From: Proteobacteria bacterium ST_bin12
Lineage (GTDB): Bacteria > Pseudomonadota > Gammaproteobacteria > Burkholderiales > Methylophilaceae
Assembly: GCA_002083635.1 (NCBI GenBank)
Contig: MSXP01000006.1
Location: 62,001 to 126,000 of the forward strand
Direction of reading: 5' to 3'
DNA: 64,000 nucleotides
In this document: positions 27,287-36,037 of the stretch, piece after piece
Numbering within the stretch: the stretch's first letter is position 1
How the letters are laid out: every line of letters starts with the position of its first letter
Program-made: the position numbers and the translations under genes
Notes under the pieces: generated by a model
The model's input: only the letters and a program-made list of their open reading frames with translations
Databases searched by the model: none
Told to the model about the DNA's origin: nothing

Positions 27287-28789
27287 TTATGTTTCGCTAC
27301 GACGATATTGCACCGCTTCTGCAATATGCGCGGGCTTAATTACCATATCACCACTTAAATCGGCAATCGTACGCGCTACTTTTAAAATACGATGGTAGGC
27401 GCGCGCCGATAAATTGAGTTTAGAAATTGCGGCTTTTAATAAGCTTAAACCTGCTTCGTCAAGCTGGCAATGCGTATCAATTTCTAAACTTCCTAATGCA
27501 AAATTGGCTTTGCCTTGTCGATTAAGTTGGATTTGGCGTGCATTTTCAACGCGTGCGCGTATTAAGTCGCTACTTTCAGACAGTTTGCTTGCTGTTAATT
27601 CATCTTCTTTGAGTGCAGGCACTGTAATTAACAGGTCGATTCTGTCTAAAAGCGGACCAGAAATTTTAGCGCGATAACGCGCGATATTGTCTGGTGTGCA
27701 ACGGCATTTATTATTGAAATGACCCAAATAGCCACACGGGCATGGGTTCATGGCAGCTAGTAATTGAAACGATGCAGGAAAGTCAGCTTGCCGCGCAGCG
27801 CGGGAGATGGTGATATGGCCGCTTTCTAATGGCTCACGCAAAACCTCTAACACTTTTCGGTCGAATTCGGGTAACTCATCTAAAAACAATACCCCATGAT
27901 GCGCTAGCGAAATTTCACCTGGACGAGGAATGCCACCGCCACCCACCAAGGCAACACCTGAGGCGGTATGGTGAGGTGAGCGATACGGTCTGCGCTTCCA
28001 ATTTTCTAGCTTGTACGCACCGTTAAGTGATTGAATCGCTGCACTTTCCAGCGCCTCTTGCTCGGTCATGCTGGGTAAAATACCTACGAAACGGCTCGCT
28101 AACATGCTTTTGCCAGTACCTGGTGGCCCGCTCATTAATACACTGTGTCCGCCAGCAGCGGCAATTTCTAAAGCACGCTTGGCTTGAGATTGACCTTTAA
28201 CCTCATTGAAATCTGCGTAATGGTTAATCGGTGTGGTCGTTTCGGCTACATATTGTTGTAATAAGGTATGCCCACTTAAATGGGCACAAACTTCTAATAA
28301 TGAATTAGCTGGATAAATCAGTGCATCTTTAACCAAACTAGCTTCTAACGCACTATTTTGAGGCAATATAAATGCACGTTTATGTTGCGCAGTTTTATGC
28401 ACCATATGATAAGTCATCGCTAATGCGCCACGAATTGGCCTTAACTCACCAGTTAACGCCAATTCTCCTGCAATTTCGTAGCGCTCAAGTGACTCTTTGG
28501 GAATCTGCCCACTCGCCGCTAAAATGCCTAATGCAATGGGTAAATCGTAACGGCCACTTTCTTTAGGTAAATCTGCCGGCGCTAAATTCACCGTAATGCG
28601 TCTGGCGGGAAACTCAAATTGAGCGGTTTGAATCGCCGCACGCACGCGATCTTTACTCTCTTTTACTTCCGCTTCGGGCAAACCTACAATCGTAAAGCTA
28701 GGTAAACCGTTGGCTAGGTGCACCTCCACCACCACTTCAGGCGCGTCCATGCCACTTAGCGCGCGGCTATGCAAAACCGCTAAACTCAT
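27287..28789 (-). CDS. comM: YifB/ComM-type AAA+ Mg chelatase-like helicase
   Basis: The 500-residue product has an N-terminal Lon-like domain (about 1-170), a AAA+ core with Walker A GPPGTGKSML (about 219-228) and Walker B VLFLDELPEF. A zinc-binding insert CPCGYLGHFNNKCRC follows, with a C-terminal Mg-chelatase region ARAYHRILKVARTIADL. ComM is a hexameric branch-migration helicase acting on D-loops in natural transformation. Its presence and the pilus operon suggest, but do not show, competence. It overlaps the upstream small gene by 4 bp. Confidence 0.95.
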   Translation of the reverse strand: MSLAVLHSRALSGMDAPEVVVEVHLANGLPSFTIVGLPEAEVKESKDRVRAAIQTAQFEFPARRITVNLAPADLPKESGRYDLPIALGILAASGQIPKESLERYEIAGELALTGELRPIRGALAMTYHMVHKTAQHKRAFILPQNSALEASLVKDALIYPANSLLEVCAHLSGHTLLQQYVAETTTPINHYADFNEVKGQSQAKRALEIAAAGGHSVLMSGPPGTGKSMLASRFVGILPSMTEQEALESAAIQSLNGAYKLENWKRRPYRSPHHTASGVALVGGGGIPRPGEISLAHHGVLFLDELPEFDRKVLEVLREPLESGHITISRAARQADFPASFQLLAAMNPCPCGYLGHFNNKCRCTPDNIARYRAKISGPLLDRIDLLITVPALKEDELTASKLSESSDLIRARVENARQIQLNRQGKANFALGSLEIDTHCQLDEAGLSLLKAAISKLNLSARAYHRILKVARTIADLSGDMVIKPAHIAEAVQYRRSET

Positions 28790-29028
28790 TTTTGTTTGAG
28801 CTCTGCTTCCAGCGCTTCAAGCTTTGCTTCAAGCTTTGTCAATTGCTCGCGCGCGTGGCGCAAAACTTCTGCTTGCACATCGAATTCATCACGCGTTACA
28901 AGCTCCATTTTGGTGAGCGCGCCCTTAATTAGTGCATGAATATTTTTATCTATATCAGCCAAAGGGGAAGATGCAGCTATCTCTTTGATTTTATTAGATA
29001 ATTCTTCCAATTTTGATGTATCAATCAT
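28786..29028 (-). CDS. ubiK: UbiK / BMFP-domain accessory factor
   Basis: The 80-residue protein is almost entirely a coiled coil, particularly at about 45-79. The pattern ALIKGALTKMELVTRDEFDVQ matches the BMFP/YqiC family. UbiK assists late, soluble steps of ubiquinone synthesis with UbiJ and binds lipid. The gene overlaps comM by 4 bp (ATGA) and is divergent from the TorF porin gene. Confidence 0.88.
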   Translation of the reverse strand: MIDTSKLEELSNKIKEIAASSPLADIDKNIHALIKGALTKMELVTRDEFDVQAEVLRHAREQLTKLEAKLEALEAELKQK

Positions 29029-29134
29029 AGCAATTTCCTTTATTTTTTTATCAGTTTAACAGATTTTTAATGCACTTCTATATCTCGATTAATTATATAT
29101 AAAACTTAAGTCATTGATTTTTATATACATTTAA

Positions 29135-29151
29135 TTGGCATGCGGATTGCT
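29135..29151 (+). promoter_or_regulatory. Sigma-54 (RpoN) promoter for the TorF-glnK-amtB block
   Basis: The sequence TTGGCATGCGGATTGCT matches the -24/-12 consensus (TGGCAC-N5-TTGCA), with GG and GC elements exactly 12 bases apart. Transcription would start near 29162, leaving a leader of about 48 bases before the ATG at 29210. A possible NtrC half-site (TGCACT) lies about 65 bases upstream. The downstream PII and ammonium-transporter genes make NtrC-RpoN control likely. Confidence 0.82.
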
Positions 29152-29209
29152 CGTCAATAACGTGGTTAAAACTACTTCATTTTTTTAAAACAACGTTAGG
29201 GGATACACA

Positions 29210-30175
29210 ATGCGTAAATCGTTATTATCAATCGCAATGTTAGGTGTTTTTGCAGCGCCAACATTTTCATACGCAGAAGATGCGCCAGCAGTAGCTGCCG
29301 CTGAGCCAGCATCTGCATGGACAGTAACCAGCAACATCGGTTTCGTTTCTGATTACTACACACGTGGTATTTCACAAACATTCCACAAACCAACAGTACA
29401 AGGTGGTTTTGACATTGCCCACTCAAGCGGCTTTTCTGCAGGTATTTGGGGTTCAGGTGTTACACCAAACACATTCCCAGATTCAAACACTGAAATTGAT
29501 ATTTATGGTGGCTACAGCGGTTCTGTTCCATTTGTAGAAGGTCTAGGCTTTAGCGTGGGTGCAATTGGTTATATTTATCCAGGTGGTAGCTGGAAAAACT
29601 ACGATTTCTTAACTCAATCTGAGGGTTTGAATGGTGTTGGAAACGAAAAAGGTGGTCGTTGGGATACTTATGAAGCGAACTTTGGTTTGTCATATAAATG
29701 GATAAGTGCTAAAGCATCTGTCACTTTAGGTGACTGGTATGGCGCTGAGAGGGCAACAGGATGGGATGGCAGTACTAGCGGTACTACTTACATTGAGTTA
29801 AATGCTGCTTATCCATTACCATTTTTTGGTTTAACTTTAATTGGCCACGTTGGCCACTTAAATGTAGCAGGAAAATTATCTAGCGACCCACGATTTGCTA
29901 ATGCCAATACTTTTGATGGCGTAAATATCATTGAAGATAATCCTGACTATACTGATTACAAAATCGGTCTAAGTAAAGCGTTTAAAATTGCTAGCTCTGA
30001 AGGCTGGAACGCTGGTATCTACTACGTTGGCGCTAGTAACGGCGGCAATAGCGGATACTGGGGTTCAAGAGGCTACGGTGGCTCAAGCTTTAACGGCGGC
30101 GTAAAAAATGGCGTTACTGAAATTAAAGACTTAGCAGATGACCGCTTTGTTCTAACTCTAGGTCGTACTTTCTAA
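29210..30175 (+). CDS. TorF-family putative outer-membrane porin
   Basis: The 321-residue outer-membrane barrel protein has a signal peptide of about 23 residues ending YAED. The TorF-family start is WTVTSNIGFVSDYYTRGISQT, with alternating aromatic/glycine beta strands to a terminal FVLTLGRTF; a C-terminal phenylalanine is typical of barrel insertion by Bam. A sigma-54 promoter lies upstream and glnK-amtB downstream, so it is probably made under nitrogen limitation and may pass small nitrogen compounds. A terminator between it and glnK should make its message more abundant than the distal genes. Confidence 0.85.
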   Translation: MRKSLLSIAMLGVFAAPTFSYAEDAPAVAAAEPASAWTVTSNIGFVSDYYTRGISQTFHKPTVQGGFDIAHSSGFSAGIWGSGVTPNTFPDSNTEIDIYGGYSGSVPFVEGLGFSVGAIGYIYPGGSWKNYDFLTQSEGLNGVGNEKGGRWDTYEANFGLSYKWISAKASVTLGDWYGAERATGWDGSTSGTTYIELNAAYPLPFFGLTLIGHVGHLNVAGKLSSDPRFANANTFDGVNIIEDNPDYTDYKIGLSKAFKIASSEGWNAGIYYVGASNGGNSGYWGSRGYGGSSFNGGVKNGVTEIKDLADDRFVLTLGRTF

Positions 30176-30195
30176 ATTAGTTTAATTTAAAAAAT

Positions 30196-30225
30196 AAAAA
30201 GCCAATTTTAACGAATTGGCTTTTT
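30196..30225 (+). terminator. Terminator/attenuator between the TorF gene and glnK
   Basis: A 12-bp perfect stem (AAAAAGCCAATT paired with AATTGGCTTTTT) has a 6-base loop and a T run. Read-through would be needed if glnK-amtB share the sigma-54 promoter, since no second promoter is evident. Confidence 0.85.
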
Positions 30226-30250
30226 AATAACCTGCCAATAGGGGAATAAT

Positions 30251-30589
30251 ATGAAATTTGTATCGGCAATAATCAAGCCATTCAAGCTTGATGAAGTGCG
30301 TGAAGCCTTATCTAATATAGGCGTTCAAGGCATTACAGTAACCGAAGTTAAAGGCTTTGGTCGTCAAAAAGGGCATACCGAGCTGTATCGTGGCGCGGAA
30401 TATGTCGTCGATTTTTTGCCAAAAGTTAAAATTGAAATTGCAATCAAAGATGACATGCTTGACCAAGTAGTAGATGCGATTGAAAAGGCAGCTGCAACTG
30501 GCAAAATTGGCGATGGCAAAATTTTTATATTTAATTTAGAGCAAGTTTATCGCATCCGTACCGGTGAAACCGGACCTGAAGCACTTTAA
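30251..30589 (+). CDS. glnK: Nitrogen regulatory PII protein GlnK
   Basis: The 112-residue PII protein has the uridylylated tyrosine Y51 in the T-loop (ELYRGAEYVVDFLPK), the B-loop TGKIGDGKIFI and C-loop RIRTGETG. GlnK senses 2-oxoglutarate, ATP/ADP and glutamine status and plugs AmtB when nitrogen is sufficient. A GGGGAA ribosome site precedes the ATG, and amtB follows after 11 bp, the near-universal glnK-amtB pairing. Confidence 0.97.
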   Translation: MKFVSAIIKPFKLDEVREALSNIGVQGITVTEVKGFGRQKGHTELYRGAEYVVDFLPKVKIEIAIKDDMLDQVVDAIEKAAATGKIGDGKIFIFNLEQVYRIRTGETGPEAL

Positions 30590-30600
30590 GGGGCCATAAA

Positions 30601-32142
30601 ATGAAAAAAATATTATCTGTTTTATCGCTAATTGCTCTGTTAAGTACTGCTGCAGTTAGCACAAATAGTTTTGCAGAGGACGCTGCTCCTTCTACTGAGC
30701 AAGCAGTCGAAATGGTTGCTCCAACGGAAGCAGCGGTTGTTGAAGAAATGCCAGCAGCAGAACCTGCACCAGTGGAAGCAATGCCAGCAGAAGCTGCACC
30801 AGTAGAAGCGGCGGCAGAAGCAGCACCTACGCCAGTGCCAAATAAAGGTGACACCACTTGGATGATGGTTTCTACTATCTTAGTTACATTGATGGTAATT
30901 CCAGGTTTGGCCTTATTTTACGGCGGCTTAGTGCGTCAAAAAAATATGCTTTCTGTGTTAATGCAAGTATTCATGATCTTCTCGCTGATGGCTGTTTTAT
31001 GGGCATTGTATGGTTACAGCGTTGCTTTCACAGGCGGCAATCCATTCTTTGGCGGCTTGGGTAAAGCATTCTTGGCTGGCGTAACTCCTGAATCATTAGG
31101 TGCTACCTTCAGCAAAGGTGTTTACATCCCTGAATTCACATTCGTTGCTTTCCAATTAACCTTTGCAGCGATTACACCAGCGTTGATTGTTGGTGCGTTT
31201 GCTGAGCGTATGAAGTTTTCTGCAGTGTTGGCGTTTATGACTTTATGGTTCACATTTGCTTACTTGCCAATGGCGCATATGGTTTGGTATTGGGACGGTC
31301 CAGATGCAATTACTACAGCTGAATCTTTAGATGTGGTTTTAGCAAACGCAGGTTGGTTATGGGCTAAAGGTGCACTAGATTTTGCTGGCGGTACCGTTGT
31401 TCACATTAATGCAGGTGTAGCTGGTTTAGTAGCGGCTTATGTATTAGGTAAACGTATCGGTTACGGCAAAGAGTCAATGACACCGCACAGCTTAACCTTA
31501 ACAATGGTTGGTGCGGCTTTACTGTGGGTGGGTTGGTACGGCTTTAACGCTGGCTCAAACTTAGAAGCCAATGGTTACGCTGCCTTAGCTTTAATCAACA
31601 CAACGATTGCTACAGGTGCTGCAACGTTATCTTGGACATTCTCTGAGTGGCTATTAAAAGGTAAACCATCGATGTTAGGTGCTGCTTCTGGCGCTGTTGC
31701 AGGCTTGGTTGCGATTACACCAGCATGTGGTTTTGTAGGCCCAATGGGTGCAATCATCATCGGTTTAGTTGTTTCACCAATCTGCTACTTCTTTGTGGCA
31801 AAAGTGAAATACATGCTTGGTTATGATGATGCGCTAGATGTATTCGGCGTACATGCAATCGGTGGTATCGTAGGTGCGTTGTTAACAGGCGTGTTTGTTA
31901 ACCCAGCATTGGGCGGTGCAGGTGTAGTTGATTACGTTGCAAACGGTGTTGCAGAGTATAACTTTGCCGCACAAATGACTGCGCAAATCTGGGCTGTTGG
32001 TACTGCAATTGTGGTTTCAGGTGTGGTTGCATTTATCTCACTAAAAATTATCGACTTAGTTATCGGTATACGTGTATCAGAAGAATCAGAGCGTGAAGGC
32101 TTAGATACAACTGAACATGGCGAGCGTGCTTATCACTCATAA
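30601..32142 (+). CDS. amtB: Ammonium transporter AmtB
   Basis: The 513-residue product has a signal peptide (about 1-25), then an unusual Ala/Pro/Glu-rich periplasmic stretch of about 55 residues (about 26-80). An 11-helix Amt core follows. The paired pore histidines lie in GGTVVHINAGVAG and FGVHAIGGIVGAL; the start NKGDTTWMMVSTILV is typical. The acidic, proline-rich N-terminal linker is longer than in E. coli AmtB. GlnK next door is its regulator. Tandem hairpins follow the stop. Confidence 0.96.
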   Translation: MKKILSVLSLIALLSTAAVSTNSFAEDAAPSTEQAVEMVAPTEAAVVEEMPAAEPAPVEAMPAEAAPVEAAAEAAPTPVPNKGDTTWMMVSTILVTLMVIPGLALFYGGLVRQKNMLSVLMQVFMIFSLMAVLWALYGYSVAFTGGNPFFGGLGKAFLAGVTPESLGATFSKGVYIPEFTFVAFQLTFAAITPALIVGAFAERMKFSAVLAFMTLWFTFAYLPMAHMVWYWDGPDAITTAESLDVVLANAGWLWAKGALDFAGGTVVHINAGVAGLVAAYVLGKRIGYGKESMTPHSLTLTMVGAALLWVGWYGFNAGSNLEANGYAALALINTTIATGAATLSWTFSEWLLKGKPSMLGAASGAVAGLVAITPACGFVGPMGAIIIGLVVSPICYFFVAKVKYMLGYDDALDVFGVHAIGGIVGALLTGVFVNPALGGAGVVDYVANGVAEYNFAAQMTAQIWAVGTAIVVSGVVAFISLKIIDLVIGIRVSEESEREGLDTTEHGERAYHS

Positions 32143-32155
32143 TATCGAGCCAATT

Positions 32156-32187
32156 TAAGTGTTAAGTTAATCGATACTTAACACTTA
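32156..32187 (+). terminator. First hairpin after amtB
   Basis: A perfect 12-bp stem (TAAGTGTTAAGT paired with ACTTAACACTTA) with an 8-base loop is followed by TTTT. Its right arm contains CTTAACACT, a short sequence seen after several other genes here. Confidence 0.6.
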
Positions 32188-32195
32188 TTTTAAGC

Positions 32196-32229
32196 AATAA
32201 AAACGGACGCTTAGGCGTCCGTTTTTATT
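32196..32229 (+). terminator. Main terminator after amtB
   Basis: A perfect 15-bp stem (AATAAAAACGGACGC paired with GCGTCCGTTTTTATT) with a 4-base loop. It isolates the nitrogen block from the ArsR-led array. Confidence 0.92.
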
Positions 32230-32280
32230 TGTGCTTATCAACTCAAGTTGAGCGTAAATTTTATCTTTTAAAAATAGTAC

Positions 32281-32317
32281 TTGACACATATAACTAAATA
32301 ACTAATTATATAGTTAT
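32281..32317 (+). promoter_or_regulatory. Promoter and probable self-operator of the ArsR-type gene
   Basis: A consensus -35 TTGACA (32281-32286) is followed 17-18 bases later by an AT-rich -10 region near 32304-32310. Transcription would then begin at or next to the ATG at 32316, so the message is probably leaderless. The inverted repeat ATAACTAATTATATAGTTAT (32298-32317) covers the -10 and start codon. A direct ATAACTAA copy (32290-32297) precedes it. This is the expected placement for autorepression by the encoded repressor. Confidence 0.65.
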
Positions 32318-32621
32318 GAAACAAGTATTCACGATTCCAAGCGCATGGCAAAACACGGCAGAGCTGTTTATCGCTTTAGGCGATTCGCATCGGCAGCGTA
32401 TTCTGCTGGCTTTTGAAGCGAACGAGCGGCTAAGCACTTTGCAAATTATCGCAGCATCCACATTAAGCCGCACGGCAGTCACGCATCACTTAAAAATTCT
32501 ACAAAATAGCGGCGCATTACAATCTGAAAAAGTGGGCAAAGAAGTGTTTTTTTGGATTGATAAAGCGTATATCGGCAATGCATTAAAATCAGTATTAACT
32601 TATATTAATAACGAAACGTAA
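32316..32621 (+). CDS. ArsR-family winged-helix regulator, cysteine-free
   Basis: The 101-residue winged-helix protein has an ArsR/SmtB-type core: IALGDSHRQRILLAF (about 22-36), recognition helix SRTAVTHHLKILQNSGAL (about 51-68) and wing EKVGKEVFFWI. There is no cysteine anywhere, so the classical ELCVCDL metal/arsenite site is absent and it must sense something else. No ribosome site precedes the ATG. Its 3' end is 27 bp before aas, so it is the likely local regulator of the lipid-gene array. Confidence 0.85.
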   Translation: MKQVFTIPSAWQNTAELFIALGDSHRQRILLAFEANERLSTLQIIAASTLSRTAVTHHLKILQNSGALQSEKVGKEVFFWIDKAYIGNALKSVLTYINNET

Positions 32622-32648
32622 AACAAAAAAGCAAATAAGGGGAAAACA

Positions 32649-34796
32649 ATGCTGGCTAGATTTTTACGATTAATCTGCAAAATTCTGTTTCGCGTCAAAG
32701 TACGTGGTCTAGAAAACGTGCCCAAAGACAATATATCAAAAACCAATGGCCTGTTAATTGTAGCCAATCATGAATCGTTTTTAGATGGCTTTTTATTAGG
32801 CTTGTATTTGCCCGTAACAGCTACCTTTGTGGTACACACCACCGTATTAAAAAACTGGTGGTTTAGACAGTTTTTACGCTTAACGCCTTATTTGGCAGTT
32901 GATCCGACATCGCCGTTAGCCATGAAAAAAGTCGTGAAATTGCTTGAGGCTGGCCAAAACGTGGTGATTTTTCCAGAGGGTCGCATCACCTTAACAGGCG
33001 CGCTAATGAAAGTATATGATGGTCCTGGTTTTGTAGCCGCCAAAACGGGTGCAACTATTTTGCCGATTCGCGTTGATGGCGCAGCTGAATCCTATTTTGG
33101 ACGATTATCCAGCGACCATCCACGCAAAATTCTGCCAAAAGTTATTTTAACGATTCAGCCTGTCACCCACATTGATATTCCCCAAAATGCACACACCCCA
33201 CTCTCGGCAAAACAACGTCGCCGTATTGCAGGTGAAGGCATGCGTAGCGTCATGCAACATATGCTGTTTCAAACCCAAAAAAGCCGTACTTTATTTGAGG
33301 CTTTTTTAGATGCTGCAGATAAATTTGATGGCAGCTATAAACTCATTGAGGACATGAATGAAGTAGAAGAAACCTACCAAGCTTTACTTAAAAAAAGCTT
33401 AGCGCTTGGGCGTTTAGCCACCAAAATCAGTGCGCCAAATGAAGCTGTTGGCGTGCTGATGCCAAATGTGACCAATACATTAGCGCTAATTTTAGGCATG
33501 AGTGCATTTAACCGTATACCAGCTATGCTGAATTACACCGCAGGCACGGCGGGCATGCAAAACGCTTGCATTGCCGCCAATGTAAAAACGGTGATTACCT
33601 CGAGAAAATTTATTGATACCGCCAAGTTAGAAAACGATATCGCGCATTTAGAGAATCTAAATATTGTTTATTTAGAAGATTTACGCGCGCAATTTGGCGT
33701 GCTCGATCGCGCATGGTTAATGGGTTACGCTTTGCATTATCCGCGTGTGGCGATGGAAGTGAGTGAGCCCAGCCAACGCGCTGTGATACTGTTTACTTCT
33801 GGCAGTGAAGGCAAACCCAAAGGCGTGGTGCATTCGCATCAGAGTATTTTGGCCAATATCGCGCAAATTATGGCGATTATTGACTTTAATCCAACCGATA
33901 AATTTATGATGTCGCTGCCAATCTTCCACGCCTTTGGGTTTACTGGTTCGTTACTACCGATATTTAACGGCATTAAAATCCTACTTTTCCCTTCGCCATT
34001 GCAATATAAAGTGATTCCAGAAGTGATTTACGACCGCGGTTGTACAGTGCTATTTTCAACCAGTACTTTTTTGGGCAATTATGCCAAGTTTGCACATCCG
34101 TATGATTTTTACAAACTGCGCCTGGTGATTGCAGGCGCGGAAAAACTGAATGATGAAGTACGTAAAACCTATACTGAGAAATTTGGTATCCGCATTTTAG
34201 AAGGTTATGGCACCACAGAATGTGCGCCTGTGCTTTCGGCCAATACTCCAATGGCTAATTTAAACGGCACGGTAGGCCAATTTGTGCCAGGTTTAGAGCA
34301 TAAGTTAGAACCAGTTCCGGGGATTGAAAATGGTGGCTTACTACATGTGCGCGGCGAAAACGTGATGATGGGTTATTACCTGTTTGATGCGCCTGGCGTG
34401 CTAAAACATACGGATGATGGCTGGTATAACACGGGTGATATTGTAGAAGTTGATGCGCAAGGCTTTATTCATATCAAAGGTCGTGTGAAACGTTTTGCCA
34501 AAATAGCGGGTGAAATGGTGTCGCTGGAAGTGGTAGAGAAAATTGCCAACACTGCCGCGCCAGAGCATCAACATGCAGCCAGTACACAAACCGATGCGCA
34601 ACGTGGCGAAACCATTGTTTTATTCACCACCGACCCCGCCCTAAAACGGGAAGATTTACAAATGGTGGCTAAAAATCTGAAACAGCCGGAAATCGCCATT
34701 GCGCGCAAAATTGTACGTATTGATGAGTTGCCATTATTAGGCACAGGTAAAACCGACTATGTGACATTAAAACAAATGGCAGAGGCCGCATCATGA
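32649..34796 (+). CDS. aas: Aas: 2-acylglycerophosphoethanolamine acyltransferase / acyl-ACP synthetase
   Basis: The 715-residue fusion (E. coli Aas is 719) has an N-terminal PlsC-type acyltransferase with H41-x4-D46 (NHESFLDG) and FPEGRIT (about 108-114). Its C-terminal AMP-forming acyl-ACP synthetase has the P-loop LFTSGSEGKPKGVVHSH (about 383-399), GYGTTECAPVLS and TGDIVEVDAQGFIHIKGR. Aas re-acylates lysophospholipids and activates fatty acids to acyl-ACP at the inner membrane. An AAGGGGA ribosome site precedes it. Its 3' end overlaps the next gene by 4 bp; an LplT-like partner lies two genes further on. Confidence 0.94.
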   Translation: MLARFLRLICKILFRVKVRGLENVPKDNISKTNGLLIVANHESFLDGFLLGLYLPVTATFVVHTTVLKNWWFRQFLRLTPYLAVDPTSPLAMKKVVKLLEAGQNVVIFPEGRITLTGALMKVYDGPGFVAAKTGATILPIRVDGAAESYFGRLSSDHPRKILPKVILTIQPVTHIDIPQNAHTPLSAKQRRRIAGEGMRSVMQHMLFQTQKSRTLFEAFLDAADKFDGSYKLIEDMNEVEETYQALLKKSLALGRLATKISAPNEAVGVLMPNVTNTLALILGMSAFNRIPAMLNYTAGTAGMQNACIAANVKTVITSRKFIDTAKLENDIAHLENLNIVYLEDLRAQFGVLDRAWLMGYALHYPRVAMEVSEPSQRAVILFTSGSEGKPKGVVHSHQSILANIAQIMAIIDFNPTDKFMMSLPIFHAFGFTGSLLPIFNGIKILLFPSPLQYKVIPEVIYDRGCTVLFSTSTFLGNYAKFAHPYDFYKLRLVIAGAEKLNDEVRKTYTEKFGIRILEGYGTTECAPVLSANTPMANLNGTVGQFVPGLEHKLEPVPGIENGGLLHVRGENVMMGYYLFDAPGVLKHTDDGWYNTGDIVEVDAQGFIHIKGRVKRFAKIAGEMVSLEVVEKIANTAAPEHQHAASTQTDAQRGETIVLFTTDPALKREDLQMVAKNLKQPEIAIARKIVRIDELPLLGTGKTDYVTLKQMAEAAS

Positions 34797-36007
34797 ACCG
34801 CCGCCAATTCTTATGTGGGATTGGCTTGTTAGGTTTATCAAGTGCGGGATACGCTGGACTAAAATTCTGGCCCGAAAATGGGTTAAGTAATCCGTGCTTA
34901 ACCAAGCTGCCGGATGAGATTAAGCAACATCCACTTATGCAAGAAATTTGGCGCGACATTCGGCCAGAGCTTGTATGGGACACACATGTACACCTAGTTG
35001 GCACAGGTGATAGTGATAGCGGCATTTGGTCTAGCCCCAATATGGATAGCTACTGGCACCCCATATTAAAAGTGCAAAAAAACTTTTATATGAATGGCAG
35101 TTGCGCTGTAGATGGCGACATTGACAACAGCACAGTGCAACGCATGCTCACGCAATTAAACGAGATTCCAGCTGGGTTTAAACTGATGCTGTTTGCTTTT
35201 GACTGGTTTCATGATGAGAACGGCAAGCCTAATAAAGATCAATCAATTTTCCACATACCCAACCAATACGCACAAAAAATCGCCAGTGAAAATGCCAATC
35301 GGTTTGAATGGGTTTGCAGTATTCACCCTTATCGGGCAGATGCAGTTGATGCATTGGAACTTGCCCATGCACAAGGTGCAAGAGCGGTTAAATGGCTGCC
35401 ATCTGGAATGGGTATTGACCCTGCGAGCCCTAAATGCGACCTTTTTTATCAAAAATTGCAAAGCTTAAACATGCCGATTATTAGCCATACCGGCGCAGAA
35501 AGCGCGGTTCAAGGCGGTGTGCAAGCACATGGCAACCCACTTCGTACGCGCCGTGCACTAGATGCTGGTGTGCGTGTTGTATTGGCGCATTGTGCTAGCG
35601 ATGGATTTGATGAAGATTTAGATAACAGCAATAAACGGATTAAAAGTTTTGATCTATTTGCACGCTTAATGGATACGCCAGATTATCAAAAACTGGTATT
35701 TGGTGAAATTTCCGCATTAACTTTAATTAACCATGCTTGGGCAATTAAGCCCATATTGCAGCGCACCGATTGGCATCATCGGCTATTAAACGGCTCCGAT
35801 TATCCGCTGCCTGGCATATTACCGCTTATAAATACGGAATCATTGGCAAAGAAGGGCTTACTCAATAGCGAATATATTCCATTTTTACAGTCATTAAAAA
35901 ATCACAATGCTTTATTGTTTGATTTTGCCGTTAAGCGTTTACTTGAAGTTGATGGTACCAAGTTTGCCAATAGCGTGTTTGAAACCAAATCTTTTTTTAA
36001 AATATAA
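34793..36007 (+). CDS. Tat-exported TIM-barrel metal hydrolase (amidohydrolase family)
   Basis: The 404-residue product has a twin-arginine signal, NRRQFLCGIGLLGLSSAGYAG. The amidohydrolase barrel follows: D-x-H-x-H (DTHVHL, about 63-68), a possible bridging lysine in ARAVKWLPSGMG, metal histidines in PIISHTGAE and VLAHCASDG, and terminal aspartate in NGSDYPLPG. The fold matches the amidohydrolase-2 group, which includes hydrolases and aromatic-acid decarboxylases; the substrate is unknown. It overlaps aas by 4 bp, so it belongs to this array. Tat export suggests the metal is loaded in the cytoplasm and the enzyme works in the periplasm. Confidence 0.85.
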   Translation: MNRRQFLCGIGLLGLSSAGYAGLKFWPENGLSNPCLTKLPDEIKQHPLMQEIWRDIRPELVWDTHVHLVGTGDSDSGIWSSPNMDSYWHPILKVQKNFYMNGSCAVDGDIDNSTVQRMLTQLNEIPAGFKLMLFAFDWFHDENGKPNKDQSIFHIPNQYAQKIASENANRFEWVCSIHPYRADAVDALELAHAQGARAVKWLPSGMGIDPASPKCDLFYQKLQSLNMPIISHTGAESAVQGGVQAHGNPLRTRRALDAGVRVVLAHCASDGFDEDLDNSNKRIKSFDLFARLMDTPDYQKLVFGEISALTLINHAWAIKPILQRTDWHHRLLNGSDYPLPGILPLINTESLAKKGLLNSEYIPFLQSLKNHNALLFDFAVKRLLEVDGTKFANSVFETKSFFKI

Positions 36008-36037
36008 CAATAAATACAAGAAAAAAGGGAGTAAACA

